Source: Pagrus major (Eukaryota; Chordata; Actinopteri; Spariformes; Sparidae). From it: DNA of 64,000 nucleotides. The notes under the pieces were generated by a model. The model worked only from the letters and a program-made list of their open reading frames with translations, made no database searches and was not told where the DNA came from. The stretch covers positions 2,274,797 through 2,338,796 of the forward strand of contig NC_133230.1 in NCBI RefSeq assembly GCF_040436345.1, written 5' to 3'. Shown piece by piece: positions 1-9,204 of the stretch (positions are counted from its first letter, which is position 1; each line of letters starts with the position of its first letter). The translations under genes were made by a program, and so were the position numbers.

Positions 1-655
1 CCCTCGTGTTGGTTCATTCCACTCCGGGACTCCGGAGGTTCTGAGTGCCCGCTGCACGGCTGGGCTCCGTTCTATAGAAGACCGCAGCCAAACTCCACTC
101 AAAAAATGCTGATTTTACACACAAAACGTTCAGAAAAATACGAGGAGCACTAAAACTCAACAGAAAGAGGTGTGTCTCGTTGAACCTATTATGAAGACAT
201 GTCGGCATTGATTTTGTGTCAGTGGATCAAATGAGCTGGAAACTATTGGGAAAAATGTAGATTTTACATTCAAAACATTAATAACAAGGAAAATGATGTT
301 TTTTGCCAAATGGTACAAACACTGGAACCAAGATATGAAATACAGAGCAGAACATATTTCACAGAAGAAGCTATTCCAGCTTTTTATGATGAGACGAGAG
401 GAAATGTGGAGGATCGCTCCAGTCTGCAGAGAGAATTGTGCTCACCTGCGATGGATGGACTCATCCTGGTGCTAATCACCACTCAGAGAAGTGCACTCAC
501 CTCTGAGCATGCTGTTCAGTTGCTGTTCCTGAAGAAGAACATGCATATTTGAGGATGAATTGAAATGTGCTCAGGTTTACATAATACAAGTTACTACAAA
601 TAAAGGTTGATTGGTTGATTAAATAATCTCTGCCTTTTGTTCTCTGTCCCTCCAG
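1..655 (+). other. intron 1 of zinc-finger gene A (5' part and exon 1 lie outside the window)
   Basis: The first base aligns with intron 1 of the other units, just after their exon 1 donor; for example it matches gene B from about position 4117. The stretch ends in a polypyrimidine tract and AG at 654-655, the acceptor of exon 2. It contains the decayed hAT transposase listed separately. Exon 1 of this copy must lie left of the window. Confidence 0.8.
313..551 (+). pseudogene. hAT-type transposase relic in intron 1 of gene A
   Basis: One frame reads [20 protein letters not shown], like the region of Ac/ZBED-type hAT transposases with P-R-Y...SR..F....IP..Y. After a gap, another part reads [20 protein letters not shown], like the C-terminal hAT dimerisation segment (R.L....V..L.FL..N). 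This copy lacks the central TDGWTS-like and HFID.EW-like segments that survive in gene B's intron. Nothing is expected to be translated. Confidence 0.6.
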
Positions 656-2052
656 AGCTCCCACAGCAACATGTCTGTAAGGAGGAGGAGGTTCTCGCTG
701 ACCAGCAGGTCTGTAACCAGGAGAGGAACTCCAGTCTGGACCAAGAGGACCCAGAGCCTCCAGAGATTAAAGAGGAACAGGAGGAACTCTGCACCAGTCG
801 GGAGGGAGAGCAGCTTGTACTGAAGGTTGAGACGGATACCGTCATGTTGACTCCAACTTATGAGGAAAGTGACAACAGTGAAGCAGAACCAAAAAGTGAC
901 CACCAGCTCCTTTCTAACGACTCTCATGTAGCTGAGAGCCAAGTTCAGAAAGGAGGAAAACATGGAGATTCAGGATCAGCTGGAGATGGAGAGCCAAAAC
1001 AAAAGAAAAGACATCACGGAAGCAAAAGTCACAGTGATAATGCAAAAAACTCTACCTCATTAGACATTCGCCATAACACTCATGCAGGTAAAAAGTCTTT
1101 CAAATGTGACACATGTGGAAAGGCTTTTAAGTTTAAGTCCCTATTGAATTTACACCTAAGAACCCACACTGGTGAGAAACCTTATTCTTGCCAAACATGT
1201 GTGAAGACCTTCAGCCAAAGTGTTCACTTAACAGTCCACATGAGAACCCACACAGGTGAGAAACCGTATTCTTGTCAAACATGTGGGAAGACTTTCAAGA
1301 CTCATGGTGAATTGAATCTGCACATGAGAATCCACACTGGTGAGAAGCCGTATACTTGCAAAACATGTGGGAAAGCTTTCAGCCGAAGTGCTCACTTAAC
1401 AGTCCACATGAGAACCCACACAGGTGAGAAACCGTATTCTTGCCAAACATGTGGGAAGACTTTCAAGACTCCTGGTGAATTGAATCTGCACATGAGAATC
1501 CACACTGGTGAGAAGCCGTATTCTTGCAAAACATGTAGGAAAGCTTTCAGCCGAAGTGTTAACTTAACTCGTCACATGAGAACTCACACAGGTGAGAAGC
1601 CTTTTGCCTGTGAAATTTGTGGGATGGCTTTCAGCCGAAGTGCTCACTTAACAGTCCACATGAGAATCCACACTGTTGAGAAGCCTTATTCTTGCAAAAC
1701 ATGTGGGAAGACTTTCAAGACTCGTGGTGAATTGAATCTGCACAAGAGAATCCACACTGGTCAGAAGGCTTATACTTGCAAAACATGTGGGAGAGCTTTC
1801 AGCCGAAGTGATCACTTAACAGTCCACATGAGAACCCACACAGGTGAGAAGCCGTATTCTTGCCAAACATGTGGGAAGACTTTCAAGACTCGTGGTGAAT
1901 TGAATCTGCACATGAGAGTCCACACTGGTCAGAAGGCTTATACTTGCAAAACATGTGGGAAAGCTTTCGGCCGAAGTGATCACTTAACAGTCCACATGAG
2001 AACCCACACAGGTAAGAAACCACATTCTTGCAAAACATGTGGGGAAGTGTAG
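656..2052 (+). CDS. C2H2 zinc-finger protein, gene A exon 2, truncated by an LTR insertion
   Basis: Exon 2 begins after the acceptor AG at 654-655; the apparent upstream start is only intron read-through. The encoded part has an acidic stretch ([12 protein letters not shown]), a Lys/Arg-rich segment (EPKQKKRHH) that may act as a nuclear signal, then 11 complete fingers of the form CX2CX12HX3H from about 1110 onward. Finger 12 stops after HSCKTCGEV because a solo LTR starts at 2048 and supplies the in-frame TAG at 2050-2052. Fingers 3-4, 5-6, 8-9 and 10-11 alternate two types, KT.GELNLH and SRS.xLTVH, as a two-finger repeat. Two linkers are altered (TGQKA) and one reads TVEKP. A shortened protein could still be made if exon 1 is intact outside the window. 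Confidence 0.85.
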
Positions 2053-2852
2053 TGTAATATAAGTAAGTAGTTAGGGTTTAATGACAACTGGTAACAAGTA
2101 CAGAGATGTTAAAGAATCTAATCAAAATGTGAATGAATCATAAATGAATGGTTAAAACATGTATTGCTCTGCACTAGTTGATTGAATATGCAACTATTGA
2201 TCGAATTGATGATTAAACTACTGAATTGTTTTAACTTGGAGTGAAATATAACCACAAATGTAAGAGTGAAATCATGTAACCAAATATACCACACTTTTAT
2301 TATTATTTTTAAAAGAAATGCAGTCAGTAGGGCAGTGGAACACATCAAGGAGGAGACTTAGAGTTAAAAAAGAAAAGTCTCATGGCTGCAGCACAGTGGA
2401 GGAGCGTTCAAGGCCGCAAAGTGGCAGCACAGTAGATAAGATGTGCAGGGGAAGTCCAGGATACCAGCTGCAAAGGGACTTCAAAGCGTATGCCCAGTGA
2501 GGAGTTTGTCTTGACCAATGTTGGCATGGGTGGGCACATGTTTAGCCTCGTGCAGGGAAATACCACAGTCAGCAAAATTTGATACATAGACAAAGGATAG
2601 AGCAAGGATTGGATAAACCGTGGTGCCCAACCCCCACCTTAGTGAATATAAGGAGTATATTTTGTATTGAGAATTTGGGTCTTTTTTGATGAGCTTTTGT
2701 CTGTGAGATCTCATGTTTTAATTGTCGACATTAAACATTACTGCACTCAGCTTTAGAGGAGTCCTGGAGATTATTTCCTTTTCATTGGTGACTTTTTGAA
2801 ACAATGAAAAACCTTTTTGAACAATTTAAGAATAAGAAATCGAGACACGACA
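2048..2852 (+). mobile_element. solo LTR inserted in the last finger of gene A
   Basis: The 805-bp insert starts TGTAGTG and ends CACGACA, near-perfect inverted termini of TG...CA type. It is flanked by GAAG at 2044-2047 and 2853-2856, a 4-bp target duplication. Removing the insert plus one GAAG rejoins a zinc-finger sequence found in the other units. Internally there is a TATA-like TATAAGG near 2647 and an ATTAAA poly(A) signal at 2730-2735, the order expected for U3-R-U5 on the plus strand. No gag, pol or env coding remains. Whether the parent was an endogenous retrovirus or a gypsy-type element cannot be told from the LTR alone. Confidence 0.75.
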
Positions 2853-3650
2853 GAAGCTTTCAACTGAAGTGCAAACTTAACAGTCCACATGAGAATCCAC
2901 ACAGGTGAGAAGCCATAACTTTGCAAGACCTGGAGGAAAAGTTTCTCTGATCAGTCTGCTTTGAAGAGACATTTGAGGACACGTACAGGCGAGTAGCTTT
3001 GTATTTGCAAAATATGTTGGATGTGATTCAGTTCTAGTGTTTCATGCATAATTCCAGAACTTTAACTTGAAATTATATACTTGAAAAATCCTCAGAGGCT
3101 CAATATACACAGGAGAAATGATGAGCTGAAAGCTGAATGTGTACAATTTCCCCTTGAGAAGATGTCACAGTATGTTTATGTGTCAATATCTTCATGCTGA
3201 TTTGCCCATATTTGTGAAAATGATGATTAAAAAGTCGAGTTAATCAGTCTCATGTGTCCCACTTATTATCGCTCCTCGTGTCTTGCTTTTCTATAAACAT
3301 CTATATGTTAAATACTTGTAGTTTTTCCAGTAGCTTCCATGTAAGTAACCAAACAGGAAGCTGTTAGTTCAAAGTAGCAGTTTAGAAAAGAGTGGCACAT
3401 TTCTTTGTGGGATTAAGCAGAGTAGATCTACACCTTAATTCAAGGAGTACAACAAACATAGTGTAAACACACTGTGTAAAAACAGTATAAGAATGGTGTT
3501 AAATATAGTTAATTAAATTAATATAAATAAATGTATAAAAGTATTTGGGAGTTTGCTTAGCAACTGGACAACATTTTTTGTCCAAATTATTTATTGAAGT
3601 TTAAAAGAGTAGTCAGATATGTTTTAAACAGGTTCTGAATAAAATGTGTT
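2853..3650 (+). other. 3' end and intergenic flank of gene A
   Basis: From 2857 the sequence continues exon 2 (a finger piece, then TAA after GEKP), followed by a further decayed finger that reads without frameshift here as LCKTWRKSFSDQSALKRHLR and a TAG. A candidate poly(A) signal ATTAAA lies at 3226-3231. The rest is the AT-rich flank shared by all units, with no other gene seen. Confidence 0.7.
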
Positions 3651-3827
3651 CAGTCTGAAGCGGAAATAAAAGCCTCCGCACTTCCCCTGTCGGAGCTTAA
3701 CAGCGTGACACCCAGCGGAAGTAAACAGTAGCAGCTAGCAGCATTAGCTGCCTGTGTGTAATGAACGAAGTGGAAGACGGTACTGAGTCACAGCGCAGCT
3801 CATTATTGAATTAGTAATTAAAGAACA
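3651..3827 (+). promoter_or_regulatory. conserved promoter / 5' UTR block of gene B
   Basis: This ~170-bp block is almost identical upstream of every exon 1 in the window. It holds ATAAAAG at 3666-3672 (TATA-like), GGAAGTAAACA at 3717-3727 (an ETS-type GGAAGT overlapping a forkhead-type GTAAACA) and TGAGTCA at 3784-3790 (a perfect AP-1 type site). The transcription start is not known; motif roles are inferred from consensus only. Confidence 0.55.
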
Positions 3828-6330
3828 ATGAGTTCAGTTGAGAGTTTGAGAGAGTTTGTCAACGAGCGACTAACTGCTGCTGCTGAAGAAATATTCCGAG
3901 TGTTTAAAACAACTATCGTCCAGTACGAGGAAGAGATCGATCGGCAGCGCGTCCTGCTGGATATCTGCTGGAAACCCCAAGTAAAGTTACACAGGACAGG
4001 TGAGGACAAGTTTATTATTTTAACAACACTAATGTTCAGAGCCCTGGAGTGGCCATAGAGGGGGAGATATGCATCGCAGCCACGTTTCACTACATGGAGC
4101 GAACAGACGAGTGTTTCCCTCGTGTTGGTTCATTCCACTCCGGGACTCCGGAGGTTCTGAGTGCCCGCTGCACGGCTGGGCTCCGTTCTATAGAAGCCCG
4201 CAGCCAAACTCCACTCAAAAAATGCTGATTTTACACACAAAGCGTTCAGAACAATACGAGGAGCACTAAAACTCAACAGAAAGAGGTGTGTCTCATTGAA
4301 CCTATTATGAAGACATGTCGGCATTGATTTTGAGTCAGTGGGTCAGATGAGCTGGACACTATTGGAAAAAAATGTAGATTTTACATCCAAAACATTCATG
4401 ACAAGGAAAATTATGTTTTTTTTAACCAAATGGTACAAACATTGTAAACCAAGGTATGAAATACAGAGCAGAAAATATTTCACAGAAGAAGCTATTCCAG
4501 CTTTTTATGATGAGACGAGAGGAAAGGTGGAGGATCGCTCCAGTCTGCAGAGAGAATTGTGCTCACCTGCGATGGATGGACTTCACGGTCCACAGAGTCC
4601 TACGTGAAGCAAAGACTGCCCATTTTATTGATAACGAGTGGGAAACGCACTCCTACATGCTACAAACAAGAGGGACGAGACTCATACCGGTGCTAATCAC
4701 CACTCAGAGAAGTGCACTCACCTCTGAGCATGCTGTTCAGTTGCTGTTCCTGAAGAAGAACATGCATATTTGAGGATGAATTGAAATGTGTTCAGGTTTA
4801 CATAATACAAGTTACTACAAATAAAGGTTGATTGGTTGAATAAATAATCTCTGCCTTTTGTTCTCTGTCCCTCCAGAGATCCCACAGCAACATGTCTGTA
4901 AGGAGGATGAGGTTCTCGCTGACCAGCAGGTTTGTAACCAGGAGAGGAACTCCAGTCTGGACCAAGAGGACCCAGAGCCTCCAGAGATTAAAGAGGAACA
5001 GGAGGAACTCTGCACCAGTCAGGAGGGAGAGCAGCTTGTACTGAAGGTTGAGACGGATACCGTCATGTTGACTCCAACTTATGAGGAAAGTGACCACAGT
5101 GAAGCAGAACCAAAAAGTGACCACCAGCTCCTCTCCAACAACTCTCATGTAGCTGAGAGCCAAGATCAGAAAGGAGGAAAACATGGAGATTCAGGATCAG
5201 CTGGAGATGGAGAGCCAAAACAAAAGAAAAGACATCACAGAAGCAAAAGTCACAGTGATAATGCAAAAAACTCTACCTTATCAGACATTCACCATAACAC
5301 TCACCCAGGTAGAAAGTCTTTCAAATGTGACACATGTGGAAAGGCTTTTAAGATTAAGTCCCTATTGAATACACACCTAAGAACCCACACAGGTGAGAAG
5401 CCTTATTCTTGCCAAACATGTGGGAAGACTTTCAGGAGATGTGGTGTATTGAATCTGCACATGAGAATCCACACTGGTGAGAAACCGTTTTCTTGCAAAA
5501 CATGTGGGAAAGCTTTCAGCCAAAGTGCTCACTTAACAGTCCACATGAGAACTCACACAGGTGAGAAGCCTTATACTTGCCAAACATGTGGGAAAGCTTT
5601 CAGCCAAAGTGCTCGCTTAACAGTCCACATGAGAATCCACACAGGTGAGAAACCGTTTTCTTGCAAAACATGTGGGAAAGCTTTCAAGACTTGTGCTGAA
5701 TTGAATCTGCACATGAGAATCCACACTGATGAGAAGCCGTATACTTGCAAAACATGTAGGAAAGCGTTCAGCCATAATTCATCCTTAACAGTCCACATGA
5801 GAATCCACACAGGTGAGAAGCCTTATTCTTGCAAAACATGTGGGAAAGATTTCAAGAGTCATAGTAAATTGAATCTGCACATGAGAATCCACACTGGCGA
5901 GAAACCGTATACTTGCCAAACATGTGGGAAAGCTTTCAGCCGAAGTGCTCACTTAACAGTCCACATGAGAACTCACACAGGTGAGAAGCCTTATACTTGC
6001 CAAACATGTGGGAAAGCTTTCGGCCGAAGAGCTCACTTAACAGTCCACATGAGAACCCACACAGGTGAGAAGCCTTACGCTTGCAAAACATGTGGGAAGA
6101 CTTTCAACACTTGTAGTAAATTGAATCGGCACATGACAATCCACACAGGTGAGAAGCCTTATTCTTGCAAAACATGTGGAAAAGCTTTCAGCCAAAGTGC
6201 AAACTTAAAAGTCCACATGACAATCCACACAGGTGAGAAGCCTTTTTCTTGCCAAACTTGTGGTAAGACTTTCAATCAAAACGGTAACTTAACTCATCAC
6301 ATGAGAACTCACACAGGTGAGAAGCCATAA
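3828..6330 (+). CDS. C2H2 zinc-finger protein, gene B (541 aa, 12 fingers), two exons
   Basis: Exon 1 is 3828-3999 and exon 2 is 4877-6330; GT at 4000 and AG at 4875-4876 join in phase 1 to give ...KLHRT-E-IPQQ. Exon 1 (residues 1-57) is a predicted amphipathic helix, from [13 protein letters not shown] through [10 protein letters not shown] know this as a common N-terminus of percomorph zinc-finger proteins; its binding partner is unknown to me. Residues ~58-200 are acidic, then basic ([11 protein letters not shown]). Twelve CX2CX12HX3H fingers follow, joined mostly by TGEKP (one TDEKP), ending GEKP-stop. All zinc ligands are present. This is the cleanest complete gene in the plus-strand half. 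Poly-finger genes of this kind bind DNA in the nucleus; the target is not predictable here by eye. The start is the only ATG in frame before the helix and lies in the conserved promoter block. Confidence 0.88.
4441..4773 (+). pseudogene. hAT transposase relic in intron 1 of gene B
   Basis: This copy shows the relic best. Frame one gives [20 protein letters not shown]; after a frame change come C-D-G-W (4571 region), then [17 protein letters not shown], and finally [20 protein letters not shown]. These match in order the hAT/ZBED-type transposase blocks SR.YF....IP..Y, TDGWTS, H(F/Y)ID..W....L.T and the C-terminal dimerisation segment. Most of the catalytic core is missing, and two frames are needed, so it is dead. 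It lies in the same orientation as the gene. Confidence 0.65.
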
Positions 6331-7055
6331 TTTTGCAAGACCTGGGGGAAAAGTTTCTCTGATCAGTCGCTTTGAAGAGACATTTGAGGACACGTACAGG
6401 CGAGTAGCTTTGTATTTGTGAAATATGTTGGAGGTGATTCAGTTCTAGTGTTTCATGCATAATTGCAGAACTTTAACTTGAAATTATATACTTGAAAAAT
6501 CTTCAGAGGCTCAATATACACAGGAGAAATGATGAGCTGAAAGCTGAATGTGTACAATTTCCTATTGAGAAGATGTCACAATATGTTTCTGTCAATATCT
6601 TCATCCTGATTTGCCCATATTTGTGAAAATGATGATTAAAAAGTCGAGTTAATCAGTCTCATGTGTCCCACTTATTATCGCTCCTCGTGTCATGCTTTTC
6701 TACAAACATTTATATGTTAAATACTTGTAGTTTTTCCAGTAGCTTCCATGTAAGTAACCAAAAAGTAAGCTGTTAGTTCAAAGTATCAGTTTAAAAAAGA
6801 GTGGCACATTTCTTTGTGGAATTAAGCAGAGTAGATCTACACCTTAATACAAGGAGTACAACAAACAAAGTGTAAACACACTGTGTAAAAACAGTATAAA
6901 AATGGTGTTAAATATGGTTAATTAAATTCATATAAAGAAATGGAAAAAGAAAAAAAAGAAAAATATTTATCCAGGTTTAAAAATGTAGTCAGATATGTTT
7001 TGAACAGGTTCTGAATAAAATGTGTTCAGTCTGAAGCGGAACTAAAAGCCTCTGC
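6331..7055 (+). other. 3' flank of gene B
   Basis: A decayed terminal finger (FCKTWGKSFSDQS, then a 1-nt deletion) follows the TAA. A candidate poly(A) signal ATTAAA lies at 6635-6640. The remainder is the shared AT-rich flank. It ends at a promoter-like stub (AAGCCTCTGCG, 7048-7058 region) where LINE sequence begins instead of a promoter. Confidence 0.7.
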
Positions 7056-7268
7056 GAGTGAGGGGACCCGGAAGGTGGAGAGCAGGTGATTTGGGTGTTG
7101 TTTTGGCCTAATCTGAGTTGTGACTGGATCAGAATGGGAAGTTGTAGTAGACTGTCGGAGGATGAGGATTTGGAGACGGAGTGTGAAATGAGTGCGAGCA
7201 GGAAAGGTGGAGGAGGGAGAAGTACGATTAAAAGAATGTCTGGAAATAGGAAAGAGTACGGTGTAGGA
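7056..7268 (+). mobile_element. 5'-terminal fragment of an I-like LINE
   Basis: It starts AGTGAGGGGACCCGG immediately after the promoter stub and contains ATG at 7133 with a short open stretch (MGSCSRLSEDEDLE). The same segment occurs reversed at 30962-31191 and 36705-36920. At 57670-57720 it runs into a LINE ORF1, which identifies it as the LINE 5' end. It stops abruptly at the spacer module that follows. Confidence 0.6.
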
Positions 7269-8156
7269 ACACATGTCTCTCATCTCTGCTATTAATTGAG
7301 GCCTTGTTCTAAGTGGAAGGCAAACATTCCTTTACAGATAGGAGCTGACTTTGCCTTGCAGTCTCTCTCCTCCTCGCTTGGCAAGGAGGACGTTGTTTTC
7401 TTTACAATAAAGCCGTCAGATAGACGTTTCCCAGGAGACTCCCTACGGTTATTTACAACTATCTAACATCGTCTGTCCTCCTTCCCTCGGAGACAGCCAC
7501 ATTCCTTTCTTTTCTGGTCAATCGAGGTTCCTCATCAAATCAGTCCACTCTCCAGGCATCAAGAGGAACAGAGAACTGTCACAATCATGTGTTATAAAGG
7601 AAAGTCTTTGCAATTGTAAATGAGACTAACGACGGCTGATGTTCTGTGTTCTCTCCTGATTTAATTAACACACACATGCTCCAGAGTAAAAGTACTCTGG
7701 GCCCCACCTTGACACTCAGTGGTTTACGACCACGCTTTACTCTTATCTGTGGAGGTTTCTGCACCTATCCCGGTTTCAACCAAGTTTTAAATAACCATTA
7801 AGCTGGAATCTCATCCTCTTACTCTTAACAATTTAGTAAACAGGAAAAGAAGTTCATAAAACTGATTTTTCCCGCGTTTCTCTGCGATGAAGTTTGTCTG
7901 AGATAGTTTTCTGTGTGTAAATGTCCTGTGTTTGGAGGAACCACAGCACCTTCTGATAGTGAGTCCTGGTACGATTGGGACAGACTTTCAGGAGATCTAT
8001 TGTTTAAATACCTCATCTTTCTATTACCAGTAAATGTCTCTGATATGCCCCTTTTAATATGTATTGGGCTAGAACTAAAAGAAATATGTAAGTGATTAGT
8101 TATTCAATAATCAAGTGTGTTTAGACGTTTTGATCAAGTTTTAATTCCTTTTTGAA
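7269..8156 (+). repeat. spacer module, copy 1 (plus orientation)
   Basis: This ~880-bp segment starts CTCTGCTATTAATTGAGG and recurs at about 30082-30961, 35822-36704, 43690-44562, 51135-52010 and 55460-56148. It carries a short open stretch near 7913-8095 ([20 protein letters not shown]) seen in most copies. I do not recognise its product. It may be a decayed exon or an old insertion; the window gives no way to choose. Confidence 0.5.
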
Positions 8157-8437
8157 ATGCCTTTTTCTTGTCAAACATGTGGGATGGATTTCAAGACTGC
8201 ATTAAATCAACAAATGAGATTCCACACAGGTGAGAAGCCTTTTACCTGTGAAAATTGTGGGAAGGCTTTTGGGTTATGTTCTAACTTAACTCGTTACATG
8301 AGAACTCACACAGGTGAGAAGCCATTTTCTTGCAATGCATGCGGGAAAACAGTTTGAAGTCATGTAGTTTGAAAAGGCACATGAGAATCCACACAAGTGA
8401 GGAGCCACAATTTTGCGAAATATGTTGAAGGTGATTC
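8157..8437 (+). pseudogene. zinc-finger remnant C
   Basis: Two fingers and part of a third survive ([20 protein letters not shown]; then [20 protein letters not shown]). The first finger is one residue short, the second has Tyr where the first zinc-binding His should be, and the third shifts frame after CGK and stops at 8355-8357. Another frame continues to about 8428 as a finger, then C-E-I-C and TGA. There is no exon 1 and no linker region; the spacer module lies directly upstream. Confidence 0.7.
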
Positions 8438-9030
8438 AGTTCTAGTGTTTCATGCATAATTGCAGAACTTTAACTTGAAATTATATACTTGAAAAATCCT
8501 CAGAGGCTCAATATACACAGGAGAAATGATGAGCTAAAGGGTGAATGTGTACAATTTCCACTTGAGAAGATGTCACAATATGTTTGTGTCAATATCTTCA
8601 TGCTGATTTGCCCATATTTGTGAAAATGATGATTAAAAAGTCAAGTTAATCAGTCTCATGTGTCCCACTTATTATCGCTCCTCGTGTCATGCTTTTCTAC
8701 AAACATTTATATGTTAAATACTTGTAGTTTTTCCAGTAACTTCCATGTAAGTAACCAAAAAGTAAGCTGTTAGTTCAAAGTAGCAGTTTAGAAAAGAGTG
8801 GCACATTTCTTTGTGGAATTAAGCAGAGTAGATCTACACCTTAATACAAGGAGTACAACAAACATAGTGTAAACACACTGTGTAAAAACAGTATAAAAAT
8901 GGTGTTAAATAGTTAATTAAATTCATATAAATAAATGTAAGAAATGGAGAAAGAATTAAATAAAATTATTTTGGACTTTAAAAGTGTAGTCAGATATGTT
9001 TTAAACGAGTTCTGAATAAAATGTGTTCAG
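8438..9030 (+). other. 3' flank of remnant C
   Basis: This is the same AT-rich flank as behind gene B, with a candidate poly(A) signal ATTAAA at 8632-8637. No gene is seen. Confidence 0.6.
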
Positions 9031-9204
9031 TCTGAAGCGGAAATAAAAGCCTCCGCACTTCCCCTGTCGGAGCTTAACAGCGTGACACCCAGCGGAAGTA
9101 AACAGTAGCAGCTAGCAGCATTAGCTGCCTGTGTGTAATGAACGAAGTGGAAGACGGTACTGAGTCACAGCGCAGCTCATTATTGAATTAGTAATTAAAG
9201 AACA
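9031..9204 (+). promoter_or_regulatory. conserved promoter / 5' UTR block of gene D
   Basis: It repeats the block of gene B: ATAAAAG in the 9041 region, GGAAGTAAACA at 9094-9104, TGAGTCA at 9161-9167, then ATG at 9205. Confidence 0.55.

Noticed and set aside
637..655. Apparent protein starts MFSVPPE in front of each exon 2
   Set aside because: The first codon is TTG and the stretch is the polypyrimidine tract and acceptor AG of intron 1. The true joint gives exon 1 KLHRT followed by E-(L/I)-PQQ.
594..963. Antisense frames of 80-128 codons opposite the acidic linker ([14 protein letters not shown]..., [13 protein letters not shown]...)
   Set aside because: They recur in every copy only because they mirror the conserved linker; they have no promoter, splice logic or recognisable domain.
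1110..2040. CRISPR-like array (regular 84-bp repeats)
   Set aside because: The period is the 28-codon zinc finger with linker and translates cleanly; this is a eukaryotic coding repeat.
3818..4090. 90-codon antisense frame over exon 1 ([13 protein letters not shown]...) and the 64-codon frames beside it
   Set aside because: Shadows of exon 1 and of the intron; kept open by recent duplication, not by visible constraint.
4441..4773. An extra coding exon in intron 1
   Set aside because: The hAT-like reading needs two frames and lacks consistent splice sites across copies; better explained as a transposase relic.
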